A DNA stretch of 64,000 bases from Myxococcota bacterium. GTDB taxonomy: Bacteria; Myxococcota_A; UBA9160; UBA6930. The notes under the pieces are model-generated. The model did no database searches, was not told the DNA's origin, and saw nothing but the letters and a program-made list of their open reading frames with translations. Position numbers and translations under genes: made by a program. Position 1 is the stretch's first letter. Every line of letters starts with the position of its first letter. The stretch is taken from contig JANQOX010000019.1 in NCBI GenBank assembly GCA_028285625.1, positions 310,001 to 374,000 on the forward strand. Reading direction: 5' to 3'. Shown here piece after piece: positions 44,561 to 53,556 of this stretch.

Positions 44561-45994
44561 ATGAGCCCTGGCATGCGCGTCCTGATCGCCGACGACGAAG
44601 CCTCGATCCGCTTCGTCCTGCGCGAAACCCTCGAGTCTGCCGGCCACACCGTGACCGAAGCCGATGGCGGCGACCAGGCACTCGCGGCGCTCGCCGAGGG
44701 CGAGTTCGGCATCGCGTTCTTCGACATCCGCATGCCGGGCCCGAGCGGCCTCGAACTGCTCGACCGCGTGAAGGCCATGGGCAGCGAGGTGGCGGTGGTG
44801 ATCATCACGGCCCAGAACACCTTCGAGAATGCGGTCGAGGCCATGAAGCGGGGTGCGCTCGACTACCTGGTGAAGCCCTTCGGCACCGACGAGGTGCTGG
44901 CGCTGGTCGAAAAGGCCCGCCGCACGCGCGCGCTCGAGAGCGAGGTCCGCGTGCTGCGCAAGCGGGTGGCAGGCGCGCCGCCGTCGGCCGAGCGGCTGGT
45001 CGGCCGCAGCCCCTCGCTGCTCGAGGTCTTCAAGACCATCGGACGGGTGGCGCGAAGCGACGTGCCGGTGCTGGTGACGGGCGAGAGCGGCACGGGCAAG
45101 GAGCTGATCGCCCGGGCGATCCACAACGCGAGCGATCGCGCCGAGGGCGCGTTCGTCGCGGTCAATGCGGCCGCCATCCCGCGCGAACTGCTCGAGAGCG
45201 AGCTGTTCGGCCACGAGCGCGGCGCATTCACCGGGGCCGTCGAGGCGCGGCCTGGCCGCTTCCGCGAGGCCTCGGGTGGCACGCTCTTCCTCGACGAGAT
45301 CGGCGACATGCCCCTCGAGCTGCAGGCGAAGCTGTTGCGCGTACTGCAGAGCGGCGAGGTGACGTCGGTCGGGGGGCGCCGGCCCGAAGCGGTCGACGTG
45401 CGCATCCTGGCCGCCACGCACCGCGACCTCGAACGCGCCGTCGCCGATGGCGCGTTCCGCGAGGACCTGCTGTACCGGCTGCGCGTGGTCCCGATCCACA
45501 TGCCGCCGCTGCGCGATCGGCCCGAGGACATCGAGCCGTTGGTCGAGCATTTCTTGTCGCGATACGACGCCGAGCTCACCGGGGGTGAGCACCAGCTGGC
45601 CGAGACGACACTCGACCGGCTCCGCGAACACTCCTGGCCGGGCAACGTCCGCGAGCTGGAGAACGCCATCAAGCGCGCGCTGGTCCTGGCCTCGAGCGAG
45701 GTGCTGTCGGGCGACGACTTCGCCTTCCTGCTCGAGCAGGAATCGGATCGCGGCCAGCCCGCGGCAGGCCTCGAAGACCTCGTGGTCGATGAGGTGGTGC
45801 AGGCCCTGCAGGGCGACGAGACGGGCGAGATCTACCGGGACCTGCTCGCGCGGGTCGAGCGCCCCCTGCTCGAGACCGTGCTGGCGCGCACCGGCGGCAA
45901 CCAGATCAAGGCCGCCGCGGTGCTCGGCATCAACCGCAACACGCTTCGCAAGAAGATCGCCGACCTCGACATCACCCTTCCGAGACGCCCGTGA
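44561..45994 (+). CDS. ntrC: NtrC-type sigma-54-dependent response regulator
   Basis: A 477-aa enhancer-binding protein. The receiver Asp55 lies in FFDIRMPGPSGLE. The AAA+ domain has Walker A GESGTGKE (174-181), the sigma-54 contact loop GAFTGA (221-226), Walker B TLFLDEIGDM and WPGNVREL. The Fis-type helix-turn-helix is NQIKAAAVLGINRNTLRKKI. With the upstream NtrB it should activate nitrogen-limitation promoters; the window's gdhA, amidases and nup transporter are plausible targets, although I found no other convincing NtrC box. GCGGAGAACCCC precedes the ATG. Confidence 0.95.
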   Translation: MSPGMRVLIADDEASIRFVLRETLESAGHTVTEADGGDQALAALAEGEFGIAFFDIRMPGPSGLELLDRVKAMGSEVAVVIITAQNTFENAVEAMKRGALDYLVKPFGTDEVLALVEKARRTRALESEVRVLRKRVAGAPPSAERLVGRSPSLLEVFKTIGRVARSDVPVLVTGESGTGKELIARAIHNASDRAEGAFVAVNAAAIPRELLESELFGHERGAFTGAVEARPGRFREASGGTLFLDEIGDMPLELQAKLLRVLQSGEVTSVGGRRPEAVDVRILAATHRDLERAVADGAFREDLLYRLRVVPIHMPPLRDRPEDIEPLVEHFLSRYDAELTGGEHQLAETTLDRLREHSWPGNVRELENAIKRALVLASSEVLSGDDFAFLLEQESDRGQPAAGLEDLVVDEVVQALQGDETGEIYRDLLARVERPLLETVLARTGGNQIKAAAVLGINRNTLRKKIADLDITLPRRP

Positions 45995-46010
45995 GGGGCC
46001 GGCCACGGGC

Positions 46011-46673
46011 ATGACCGCCGACGCGCGCGCGGGCGGTGCCGAGGCCTTCGCCGGCGTGCACGTACTGGCCGACGACGACCCGCGCTGGCCCCACGATCCG
46101 GTCACCCAGGCGCGCGCCGCGTGCGCCGGCGGCGCCGCCGTGGTGCAGCTTCGCAGCAAACATGCGACGGATCGGCAGACCGTCGCATGGGGAGAAGAGA
46201 TCCGGCGCATCACCCGCCGGACCGGCGTCCTGTTGTTCGTGAACGACCGCTTCGACCTGGCGCTGCGGCTCGAAGCCGACGGCGTCCACCTCGGCCAGAC
46301 CGACCTGCCGCCCGAGCGGCTGCCCCAGGCCGCGCGCGACCGCCTGCGGGTGGGGCGCTCGACGCACGACGACGAGGAGGTCGGCCGGGCGTGCCGCGAG
46401 CCGGTGGACTACGTGGCCTTCGGGCCCTTGTTCGGGACGACCTCCAAGTCGATCGCCCATTCCGAGCGCGGGCTCCCTAAGCTCCGCCAAGTGGTGGAGC
46501 GCGTCCGACCCCGACCCCTGATCGCCATCGGTGGCATCGACGCCGCCCGCGCGCCGGAGGTGGCCGCGACCGGCGCCCGGGGCATTGCGGTGATCGGCGC
46601 GGTCGCCGGCGCCACCGACCCCGAAGCCGCGACCCGCGAGCTGGTGCAGGCCTTCGGGAGAGCGCGCCCATGA
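46011..46673 (+). CDS. thiE: Thiamine-phosphate synthase
   Basis: A 220-aa TIM-barrel enzyme joining HMP-PP and the thiazole phosphate. Visible blocks are GGAAVVQLRSKHATDRQTV (phosphate/HMP contacts, with Arg and Lys), VLLFVNDRFDLALRLEADGVHLGQTDLP, VGRSTHDDEEV, YVAFGPLFGTTSKSI and LIAIGGI followed by GIAVIGAV. No TPP riboswitch is seen upstream. It lies 16 bases after ntrC and overlaps the nup gene by 4 bases. It may feed ThDP to the acetolactate-synthase-like enzyme; ThiD is at 57 kb. Confidence 0.93.
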   Translation: MTADARAGGAEAFAGVHVLADDDPRWPHDPVTQARAACAGGAAVVQLRSKHATDRQTVAWGEEIRRITRRTGVLLFVNDRFDLALRLEADGVHLGQTDLPPERLPQAARDRLRVGRSTHDDEEVGRACREPVDYVAFGPLFGTTSKSIAHSERGLPKLRQVVERVRPRPLIAIGGIDAARAPEVAATGARGIAVIGAVAGATDPEAATRELVQAFGRARP

Positions 46674-47902
46674 CCGATCCGTGGCTGCGCCTGGTCTCGG
46701 GCCTGGGCCTTCTCGCCATGGTGGGCCTGGCCTGGGCGGCCTCGACGAACCGTCGGCGATTCCCGACGCGCGTGGTGCTCGTGGGCCTGGGCGCGCAGCT
46801 CGCCCTCGCGCTGCTGCTCCTGAAGACGGGGCCCGGCCAGCGCCTCTTCCTGGGCGCCAATGCCGTGGTGACCCAGCTCGTCACCTACACCGAGGCCGGC
46901 ACCCGCTTCGTGTTCGGGCCGCTCAAGGAGACGGGCTTCTCCTTTGCCCTCGACGTGCTTCCGATCATCGTCTTCATGGGGAGCGTGTTCGGCATCCTCT
47001 ACCACGTGGGTGTCGTGCAGTGGATCGTCTCGCTGCTCGCCCGCGCGCTCTCGCGAACCATGGGAATATCGGGCGCCGAGAGCCTGGCGGCGGTGGCCAA
47101 CATCTTCGTGGGCATGACCGAGGCGCCGCTGCTGGTGCGCCCCTACATCGAGCGCATGACCCGCTCGGAATTGTTCACGGTGATGACCACCGGCATGGCC
47201 ACGATCGCCGGATCGGTCCTGGTGGCCTACGCGCAGATCCTCGGCGGCGGCGCGTTCGCCGGCCACCTGGTCACGGCGAGCCTGCTCTCGGCCCCCGCCG
47301 GCATCCTGATCGCCAAGGTGATGGTGCCCGAGGAGGACGAGCCAGCCACGGTGGATGCGTCGCAGGCCGAGGTCCCCACCACCTCGGTCAACGTGATCGA
47401 CGCAGCCTCCCAGGGTGGACTGGCCGCGCTGCGACTCGCCGCCTACGTGGGCGCGCTGCTGCTGTGCTTCGTCGCGCTGATCGCGCTGGCCAACGGCATC
47501 ATCGGTTTCGCCGGCGGGCTCGTCGGGCTGCCCGGCCTCACGCTGCAACAGATCCTGGGCTGGGCCTTCGCGCCGCTCGCACTGCTGCTCGGCATCCCCA
47601 TGGCCGAAGCCACCGAAGTCGGCGCCCTGCTCGGCGTGAAGACCGTGCTGAACGAGTTTCTCGCCTTCCAGGCGCTGGCCGGGGCGGTCGAGGCCGGCAC
47701 GATCTCGCCGCGGTCGGCGGTGATCGCCTCGTACGCGCTGTGCGGCTTCGCCAACTTCGGATCGCTCGCGATCCTGATCGGCGGGGTCGGCGGCATGGCG
47801 CCGAGCCGGCGCAGCGACGTGGCGCAGCTGGGCCTGCGCAGCATCGCCGCGGGGACGCTGGCCACGCTGATGACCGGCTGCATCGCGGGGATGCTGCTCT
47901 AA
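46670..47902 (+). CDS. nupC: Concentrative nucleoside transporter (CNT/NupC family)
   Basis: A 410-aa membrane protein with about ten transmembrane helices. The CNT signature is visible: GFSFALDVLPIIVFMGSVFGILYHVGVVQWIV, SRTMGISGAESLAAVANIFVGMTEAPLLVRPYI (substrate- and Na-binding re-entrant loop) and LGVKTVLNEFLAFQAL, SYALCGFANFGSLAILIGGVGGMAPSRR. It imports nucleosides by ion coupling. The ATG overlaps thiE (ATGA). The last 17 bases, including the TAA, are repeated twice more downstream. Confidence 0.95.
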   Translation: MTDPWLRLVSGLGLLAMVGLAWAASTNRRRFPTRVVLVGLGAQLALALLLLKTGPGQRLFLGANAVVTQLVTYTEAGTRFVFGPLKETGFSFALDVLPIIVFMGSVFGILYHVGVVQWIVSLLARALSRTMGISGAESLAAVANIFVGMTEAPLLVRPYIERMTRSELFTVMTTGMATIAGSVLVAYAQILGGGAFAGHLVTASLLSAPAGILIAKVMVPEEDEPATVDASQAEVPTTSVNVIDAASQGGLAALRLAAYVGALLLCFVALIALANGIIGFAGGLVGLPGLTLQQILGWAFAPLALLLGIPMAEATEVGALLGVKTVLNEFLAFQALAGAVEAGTISPRSAVIASYALCGFANFGSLAILIGGVGGMAPSRRSDVAQLGLRSIAAGTLATLMTGCIAGMLL

Positions 47903-47951
47903 CCGATCCCCGGATGCCGCTCCAACCACTCCCCGGGATGCTGCGCTAGCC
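47888..47951 (+). repeat. Three-copy tandem repeat of the nup gene end
   Basis: GGGATGCTGCTCTAACC (47888-47904, with the nup stop) recurs as GGATGCCGCTCCAACC (47911-47926) and GGGATGCTGCGCTAGCC (47935-47951), periods 23-24. The CTA of the third copy provides the stop codon of the convergent SGNH gene. Confidence 0.8.
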
Positions 47952-49307
47952 ACCCGCGGCGTCGGACGAACCGCCCGGCGCGGGCAACCGATCCGCGATG
48001 CGCGCGCCGACGTGGCGTCCGGCGCGGACGTTGCCGAGGTCGGACAGGTGCGTGTCCTCGGACCGGTACATCGCGCTGCCCTCCTCGAGCGCGGGCGAGG
48101 CGTCCACCGGCCCAGCCCCGGCTTGCTCGCGTACGAAGCGCATCAAGCGTTCGGGATCGCCCTGCTCGAGCGAGAGGCCGAGCCGGCTGCGCAGGTCGGC
48201 GTCCACCAGCGCGCGGTCGGGGAAGACGACCTGCACATACGGCACACCCAGGGCTTCGGCCTCGGCACGCAGCTCGGAGAGCGCGGCGCCGACCACCGAG
48301 AACGCGCTGCGGGGCGCGGGCCCGTAGTTGGTGGACCAGCGCCGCCGGACCAGCTGCTCGAGTTCGGGCGCGACCGTGCCAAGGGGTCGTGCCTCGAGAT
48401 CGCACCGGCCCGTGTCGCGCCGCGCGGCCGCCGCCGGTCTGCGCAGCAGCGTGCCGGCGCGCGCGACGAACAGACTCCAACGCGCCGTGCGCGTATTCAG
48501 CGGATGGAAGGTGCGTAGGAAGACCGACTCGGGAAACCGGAACGTCATCCCCGCAACGACCCGGCGATCGGTGGCCGGAAGGTTGTCGGTGAAGTCGTTC
48601 TCCAGGAACAGGGTGTGGACCACCGCGTCGAACCCGACGCCGCGATCGGCGAGAAAACGCAGCATGCGCAGGGCATCGACCGGTCCCGCCCCCGCCACTC
48701 CGGCGTTGATCGCAAGGGTCGGGTGGCCCGTGGCCTCGGCGACGGCCGCGGCCGCGACCTCGGGGTAGTTGCAGGCCGCCGCGCGGCCGCTGCCCTCGAC
48801 GTAGGAGTCGCCGAGAAAGAGCAGGCGTAGGGGCTCCACGTCGGGGGCCCCCTGCGCGCCGGCTTCGGGGTCGGCGAACACCCGGAACCCCAAGGGCGAG
48901 CCCGGGCGCGGCTTCTTCAGCATCACCGCCCGACCGTCGGGATCGCGCATCTCCCGATAGGGACCCCCGAGGCGCGCCGCACCGCGCGAGACCAGCGTGC
49001 CATCGAGTAGCCACAGCATGGCCTCGAGCAGCAGGAACGCGACGAGCGCTCCGCGCAGCGCACCGCCCAGGCGGTTGGGGCGTCGACGCACGGCCTCGAA
49101 GGCGAACACCAGCAGGGCGGCCGCGGCCGCGACGCCCGCCGCGGTCGACGCCAGCGCATAGGCGCGTGCGCCGTCGTTGAAGAGGCCGAGCGGCAGCACT
49201 CGCGGCTGCAGGAGTATGGCCGCCAGCGCGCAGGCCACGACGGTGGCGGCGAACGCCCGCATCCATGCGGCCCCGCGCGAGGACTCGGGCGTCGGTCCGG
49301 GCGCCAC
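47946..49307 (-). CDS. Membrane-anchored SGNH/GDSL-type hydrolase
   Basis: A 453-aa protein with two or three N-terminal hydrophobic helices (about 16-35, 50-70, 85-105) and then an SGNH esterase/acetylhydrolase-like domain. The nucleophile lies in LLFLGDSYVEGSGR, a conserved Gly/Asn block in LAINAGVAGAGPVDALRML, HTLFLENDFTDN follows, and the C-terminal Asp/His pair is in RSEDTHLSDLGN. The topology resembles polysaccharide-modifying proteins (AlgX/AlgJ-like or OafA-associated SGNH), but the substrate is unknown. The GTG at 49307 starts the frame; an ATG 15 codons in is an alternative. Its stop codon lies inside the third copy of the nup tail repeat. Confidence 0.85.
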   Translation of the reverse strand: MAPGPTPESSRGAAWMRAFAATVVACALAAILLQPRVLPLGLFNDGARAYALASTAAGVAAAAALLVFAFEAVRRRPNRLGGALRGALVAFLLLEAMLWLLDGTLVSRGAARLGGPYREMRDPDGRAVMLKKPRPGSPLGFRVFADPEAGAQGAPDVEPLRLLFLGDSYVEGSGRAAACNYPEVAAAAVAEATGHPTLAINAGVAGAGPVDALRMLRFLADRGVGFDAVVHTLFLENDFTDNLPATDRRVVAGMTFRFPESVFLRTFHPLNTRTARWSLFVARAGTLLRRPAAAARRDTGRCDLEARPLGTVAPELEQLVRRRWSTNYGPAPRSAFSVVGAALSELRAEAEALGVPYVQVVFPDRALVDADLRSRLGLSLEQGDPERLMRFVREQAGAGPVDASPALEEGSAMYRSEDTHLSDLGNVRAGRHVGARIADRLPAPGGSSDAAGG

Positions 49308-49347
49308 GCTCGCTTGGGTCGGCTCGATCAGATCGGTCGGCTCGGGC

Positions 49348-50139
49348 TCAGCGACCCTCGAAGGTGGGCTTGCGCTTCTCGAGGAACGCCTGCATGCCCT
49401 CCTTGAAGTCGCCGGTGCGGAACAGCGGAAGCAGCTGCAAGAAGACGTGGTGCACGTGGGTGTCGAAGGGCTCGTTCCAAGCCATGCGCATCATCCGCTT
49501 GGTGGCCTGCACGGCGAGCGGCGCGTTCTCGGCGATCTCCTGACCGAGTTCCACGGCGACCTTGGCGAGCTGGTCGGCCGGTACCACCTGGCTCACCAGA
49601 CCGAGCTCCAGCATCTGATCGGCCAGCAGCGTCCGCCCGGTGAACATGATCTCCGCGGCCTTCGACCAGCCGATCAGGCGCGGCAGCAGCCAGGTTCCGC
49701 CGCTCTCGGGCAAGACCCCCCGCTTGGTGAACGCCGCCGAAAGCTTGGCGGTGTCGGCAGCCACGCGGATGTCGCAGCCCAGCGCGAGGTCCATCCCGTA
49801 GCCCGCCGCGCCGCCATTGAGGGCGCAGATCACCGGCGTGTCCAGGTTGTGGAGCACCACCGGCGGCGCCTCGCGCAGGTCGAAGCGCGCGGTGGTCTTG
49901 CCGATGTCGTTCTGACCGAGGCCCGAGCCCTGCTGCTGGTCGATCAGGTCCAATCCAGCGCAGAAGGCCCGGCCGGCACCCGTCAACACGATGGCGCGCA
50001 CGTCCCGATCGGCATCGCACGCCACCAGCTCGGCGGACAGGGCATCCAGCATGGGTCCCGAAATGGCGTTCATGCGCTCGGGCCGGTTCAAGGTGAGCAC
50101 GGCCACCGGGCCCTGGCGCTCGACGAGAAGCTCGCTCAT
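49348..50139 (-). CDS. Enoyl-CoA hydratase/isomerase (crotonase) family protein
   Basis: A 263-aa crotonase. The oxyanion-hole segments are TGAGRAFCAGLDL and ALNGGAAGYGMDLALGCDIRVAA, and a Glu lies in RGVLPESGGTWLLPRLIG. It should hydrate or isomerise enoyl-CoA in beta-oxidation or aromatic degradation. GGAGGACCCCC precedes the ATG. It is divergent from a PaaX-type regulator, which often represses CoA-dependent catabolic genes; that control link is inferred. Downstream of its stop a ten-base segment (CGAGCCGACC) occurs twice, period 18. Confidence 0.93.
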   Translation of the reverse strand: MSELLVERQGPVAVLTLNRPERMNAISGPMLDALSAELVACDADRDVRAIVLTGAGRAFCAGLDLIDQQQGSGLGQNDIGKTTARFDLREAPPVVLHNLDTPVICALNGGAAGYGMDLALGCDIRVAADTAKLSAAFTKRGVLPESGGTWLLPRLIGWSKAAEIMFTGRTLLADQMLELGLVSQVVPADQLAKVAVELGQEIAENAPLAVQATKRMMRMAWNEPFDTHVHHVFLQLLPLFRTGDFKEGMQAFLEKRKPTFEGR

Positions 50140-50206
50140 GGGGGTCCTCCGAGGTCCGGCAGTCTAGGCCACGCGGGACGCCGCCGGGCACGGTTCATTA
50201 CCGACA

Positions 50207-50235
50207 TTGACACAGTTTCGCCGAATCCGTAACAT
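50207..50235 (+). promoter_or_regulatory. TTGACA-N17-TAACAT promoter for the PaaX-type gene (probably leaderless)
   Basis: Perfect -35 TTGACA, 17-base spacer, -10 TAACAT (4 of 6). The expected RNA start, about 7 bases after the -10, falls at 50242, two bases before the ATG at 50244. No SD is present (CCTGAGCC). It overlaps an imperfect inverted repeat ATTACCGA/TCCGTAAC that could bind the regulator itself. Confidence 0.65.
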
Positions 50236-50243
50236 CCTGAGCC

Positions 50244-51101
50244 ATGGAAGGCAGCCCGGCCGCACGCAGCCTGGTGCTCGACCTGCTCTCGACCCTGCGC
50301 GGCGGCTTCATGCCGGTCTCCGCACTGGTGGCGGCGGGCGGGCTGTTCGACCTGCGCGAAAACAGCGTCCGGGTGGCCGTGGCGCGCCTGCTCGCATCGG
50401 GCCAGGTCGAGCGCGACGAGCGGGGCCGCTACCGGCTCGGTGCCGGCGCCGAGCCCATCGACCGCCGCGTGCGCTCCTGGAGTCGCCCGGACGAACGGAT
50501 GCGGGATTGGGACGGCAGCTGGGTCGCCGTCCACACGGCGGCGCTTCCTCGCGGTCGGCGCCGGGCCCAGCGCCAGCGCGCCCGCGCCCAGCGGTTGCTC
50601 GGATTCCAGGCGCTCCGTCCGGGGCTGCAACTGCGGCCCGACAACCTTCGCGGAGGCGTCGCGGGCCTGCGCGACGAGCTGCATGCGCTCGGACTCGAAG
50701 CAGGCGCCCTGGTCTTTCGCATGGACGCGCTCGATGCAGCCGAGGACGCCCGGGCGCGCGGGCTCTGGGACGTGGTGGCGCTCTGCCAGGGCTATGCCCG
50801 CTCGCTGCGCGACCTCGAAGCGAGTGAGCGCCAGCTGCCGCGACTCGACGAGGGGCAGGCGATGGTCGAGAGCTTCCTGGTGGGTGGACGCGTGATCCGC
50901 CAGTTGGTCCTCGACCCGCTCCTGCCCGACGCCATCGTGCCCGGCGCCGACCGGCGCGCCCTGGTCGAGGCGCTGCGTCGCTACGACCAGCTCGGCCGTC
51001 AGTGCTGGGCCGCCTTCCTCGACCGGCACGGCGCGCGCGGCGCCCGCACGCCGGTCGACAGCCGCATGCCCGACGGCGCTGGCCGCCTCGGGATTCATTG
51101 A
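50244..51101 (+). CDS. PaaX-family transcriptional regulator
   Basis: A 285-aa regulator. The N-terminal winged helix (RSLVLDLLSTLRGGFMPVSALVAAGGLFDLRENSVRVAVARLLASGQVER) and the central segment RRVRSWSRPDERMRDWDGSWVAVHT followed by RGRRRAQRQRARAQRLLGFQALRPGLQLRPDNL match PaaX, the phenylacetyl-CoA-responsive repressor. The effector here is unknown. It is divergent from a crotonase gene and 10 bases upstream of a fatty-acid desaturase with which it forms a unit, so it may sense an acyl-CoA and control lipid metabolism. Confidence 0.88.
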   Translation: MEGSPAARSLVLDLLSTLRGGFMPVSALVAAGGLFDLRENSVRVAVARLLASGQVERDERGRYRLGAGAEPIDRRVRSWSRPDERMRDWDGSWVAVHTAALPRGRRRAQRQRARAQRLLGFQALRPGLQLRPDNLRGGVAGLRDELHALGLEAGALVFRMDALDAAEDARARGLWDVVALCQGYARSLRDLEASERQLPRLDEGQAMVESFLVGGRVIRQLVLDPLLPDAIVPGADRRALVEALRRYDQLGRQCWAAFLDRHGARGARTPVDSRMPDGAGRLGIH

Positions 51102-51111
51102 GGAGAACGCC

Positions 51112-52113
51112 GTGAGCATGGCTCCCCCCGAACACGTTCGGATCGATCCCCAGGCCGAAGAGCCCGACCCGAGGCACGACCTGGCCCCCGATGGCCGCCG
51201 CTGGCTCGACGCGCTCGATCGCGACGAGATCGCATCGCTGCTCGAGATGCACGACTGGCGTTCGGCGGCCTCGGTGATCGTGAACTGGGGGATCGTATTC
51301 GCGTCGATGGCGCTGGTGGCCGTCTGGCCCAATCCCCTCACGGTCGTCCTGGCGCTGCTGCTGATCGGCGCGCGCCAGCTGGGCATGGCCGTCCTCATGC
51401 ACGAGGCGTCGCACCGAAGCCTCTTCCGGGACCGCCGCGTGAACGACTTCGTGGGCAACTGGCTCGCCGCCTACCCGGTCTGGAGCGACCTCCATCCCTA
51501 CCGTCCCTATCACCTGCAGCATCACGCCCACACCGGAAGCGAGCGCGACCCGGACCTCGGTCTGATCAAGCCGTTCCCGATCACCCGTGACAGCTTCCGG
51601 CGCAAGGTGTGGCGCGACCTCTCCGGCCAGACCGGGCGCAAGTTCGCCGCGGGCTCGGCCAAGCGCACCTTCGGACGCTGGAACGATCCGGTGTCCCGTC
51701 GCGCGGCGATCGGCGCGCTGGTGAGCAACGCGATCCTGCTGGGCGTGCTGACCGCCCTGGGTCACCCCTGGCTGTACCTGCTCTGGGTGGGCGCCTGGTT
51801 CACCACCAACACCCTGGTGACGCGCATCCGCGCCATCGCCGAGCATGCGCTCACGCCCGACCCCGCCGACCCGCTGCGCAACACGCGCACCACCTTGGCG
51901 AGCCCCCTCGAGCGGCTCTTCCTCGCGCCGAACCGGGTGAACTACCACCTCGAGCATCACCTGCTGATGACCGTCCCGCACTACCACCTGCCGCGCTTCC
52001 ACCAGCTGCTGCGCGAACGCGGCGTGCTCGAAGACGCGTGCATCGAGCGCGGCTACCTCCGCGTGCTCCGAAGGGCGACCTCGAAGGTCACACCGGTGGA
52101 CGCGACCGCCTAG
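51112..52113 (+). CDS. Membrane fatty-acid desaturase
   Basis: A 333-aa integral di-iron enzyme. The three His boxes are MHEASHRS, YHLQHHAH and EHHLLMTVPHYHLP (preceded by NYHLEHH). Hydrophobic pairs lie at about 55-90 and 195-235. It introduces a double bond in acyl lipids or acts on a related substrate, using O2. The GTG start follows AGGAGAACGCC; an ATG two codons later is an alternative. It is immediately downstream of the PaaX-type gene, an unusual pairing. Confidence 0.93.
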   Translation: MSMAPPEHVRIDPQAEEPDPRHDLAPDGRRWLDALDRDEIASLLEMHDWRSAASVIVNWGIVFASMALVAVWPNPLTVVLALLLIGARQLGMAVLMHEASHRSLFRDRRVNDFVGNWLAAYPVWSDLHPYRPYHLQHHAHTGSERDPDLGLIKPFPITRDSFRRKVWRDLSGQTGRKFAAGSAKRTFGRWNDPVSRRAAIGALVSNAILLGVLTALGHPWLYLLWVGAWFTTNTLVTRIRAIAEHALTPDPADPLRNTRTTLASPLERLFLAPNRVNYHLEHHLLMTVPHYHLPRFHQLLRERGVLEDACIERGYLRVLRRATSKVTPVDATA

Positions 52114-52126
52114 CGCCCCGGCGGGC

Positions 52127-53527
52127 TCAGACTTCGGGCGCCCTCGGCAGGTCGACCCGGAACACCGACCCGCGCCCGGGTTCGCTGGCCAGGTGGATGT
52201 CGCCGCCGTGGGCGCGCGCGATCTCTCGCGCCAGGGGCAGTCCGAGGCCCACCCCGGGCGCGCCCGGCTGGGAACGCACGCGATGGAAGGGCTCGAAGAT
52301 GCGCTCGGCCTCGTCGGCCGGAATGCCCACGCCCTCGTCACGCACCTCGATCGCCACCCGGCCCGGCTCGGCCATGCAGACCACCGCCACCCGAGCCTCG
52401 GCGTCGCTGTACTTGAGCGCGTTGTGCACGAGATTCGCGAACAGCTGATGCAGCCAGGACGCGTCACCGGAGACACGCCCGGCGCCTTCGAGCGTGTGTT
52501 CCAGGACCACTCCGCGCTCGTCGGCGAGCGGCTCGAAGAACGACACCACGTCCTCGAGCAGCCCGCGCAGATCGACGTCGGTGCGCTGGCCGGGGGCGAT
52601 GCCCGCCTCGCTCTGGGCCAGGCGGAGAAGGCCGTGCAACGATTCGGAGAGCCCCTCGACCTCGACCGCCACCTCTTCGAGCAGCCCCCGATACTCCTCC
52701 GCCGAGCGCTCCTTCTCCAGGCTGACCTCCAGGCGACCGCGCATCCGGTTCAGCGGTGTGCGCAACTCGTGGGCCGCGTTCGCCGCAAAGCGGCGCGTGC
52801 GCGCCATGCCGGCGCGAATGCGGTCCATCATGTCGTTCAGGGTGGCGGCCAGCTCGTCGAGCTCGTCACCCGTGCCCCGGGTCGGCAACGTCTCCTCGAG
52901 GTTGGTCCCCGAGATGCGCCGCGCCGTGGCGGTGACCTGCTGAATCGGTCGCAGACTGCCGCGCGCCAGCCAGTAGCCGATGGCCGCCGTCACCAGCAGC
53001 ATGACGGGCGCCGTGTAGAGGAAGAGGTTCCGCAGATCTCGCGCGTTGCGAACGAAGCGGCGGGTGTAGAGGGCGCCCTGCACCGAGCCCTCTCCGGCCC
53101 CGGCCGACACCACCAGGTAGGGATAGCTCTCGCCGAGATCGACCTGGCGAAAGACCTCCTCGGCCGGCGGCGCGCCGGGCCGCAGCGGCGGAGGCGCCGG
53201 GCTCGGCGGCAGCGGATGGCGCGCCAGCGTCCCGCCCGCAGCCACCGTACGGCCGCGGGCGTCGAAGACCTGCAGCCCGAGCTTGTAGTCGGATTCGGCG
53301 ACGAGGACGCTGCGCTCGAGCGCCCGCGCCACCGACGGCGCGAGCAGGCCGTCGCGCTCCACCAGCTCGGCCAGATCGCGCACCTGCACCACGAGGAACG
53401 AGCGGGCCGCGCTCTCGACCTGCTGGACCAGCTGGTTGTAGAGCAGGCCCGCGAACAGCGAGACCGTGACCAGGAGCGCGAGTGTGAAACGAAGCGTGAA
53501 GCGCGCGCCGATCGAGAGCGACGGCAT
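52127..53527 (-). CDS. Sensor histidine kinase (two transmembrane helices, HAMP)
   Basis: A 466-aa membrane kinase. TM1 is TLRFTLALLVTVSLFAGLLY (11-30), followed by a periplasmic domain of about 130 residues. TM2 is LYTAPVMLLVTAAIGYWLARG. A HAMP linker (RPIQQVTATARRISGTNLEETLP) precedes phospho-acceptor His253 in FAANAAHELRTPLNRMRGRLEV. The catalytic domain shows LVHNALKYSDAE, VRDEGVGIP and GVGLGLPLAREI. It is 29 bases downstream of its response regulator. The organisation resembles metal-responsive CusS/IrlS kinases, but no metal-transport gene is adjacent. Confidence 0.93.
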   Translation of the reverse strand: MPSLSIGARFTLRFTLALLVTVSLFAGLLYNQLVQQVESAARSFLVVQVRDLAELVERDGLLAPSVARALERSVLVAESDYKLGLQVFDARGRTVAAGGTLARHPLPPSPAPPPLRPGAPPAEEVFRQVDLGESYPYLVVSAGAGEGSVQGALYTRRFVRNARDLRNLFLYTAPVMLLVTAAIGYWLARGSLRPIQQVTATARRISGTNLEETLPTRGTGDELDELAATLNDMMDRIRAGMARTRRFAANAAHELRTPLNRMRGRLEVSLEKERSAEEYRGLLEEVAVEVEGLSESLHGLLRLAQSEAGIAPGQRTDVDLRGLLEDVVSFFEPLADERGVVLEHTLEGAGRVSGDASWLHQLFANLVHNALKYSDAEARVAVVCMAEPGRVAIEVRDEGVGIPADEAERIFEPFHRVRSQPGAPGVGLGLPLAREIARAHGGDIHLASEPGRGSVFRVDLPRAPEV

Positions 53528-53556
53528 GCCGGCGCCGCGTCCGCGCGCCGGCGGGC

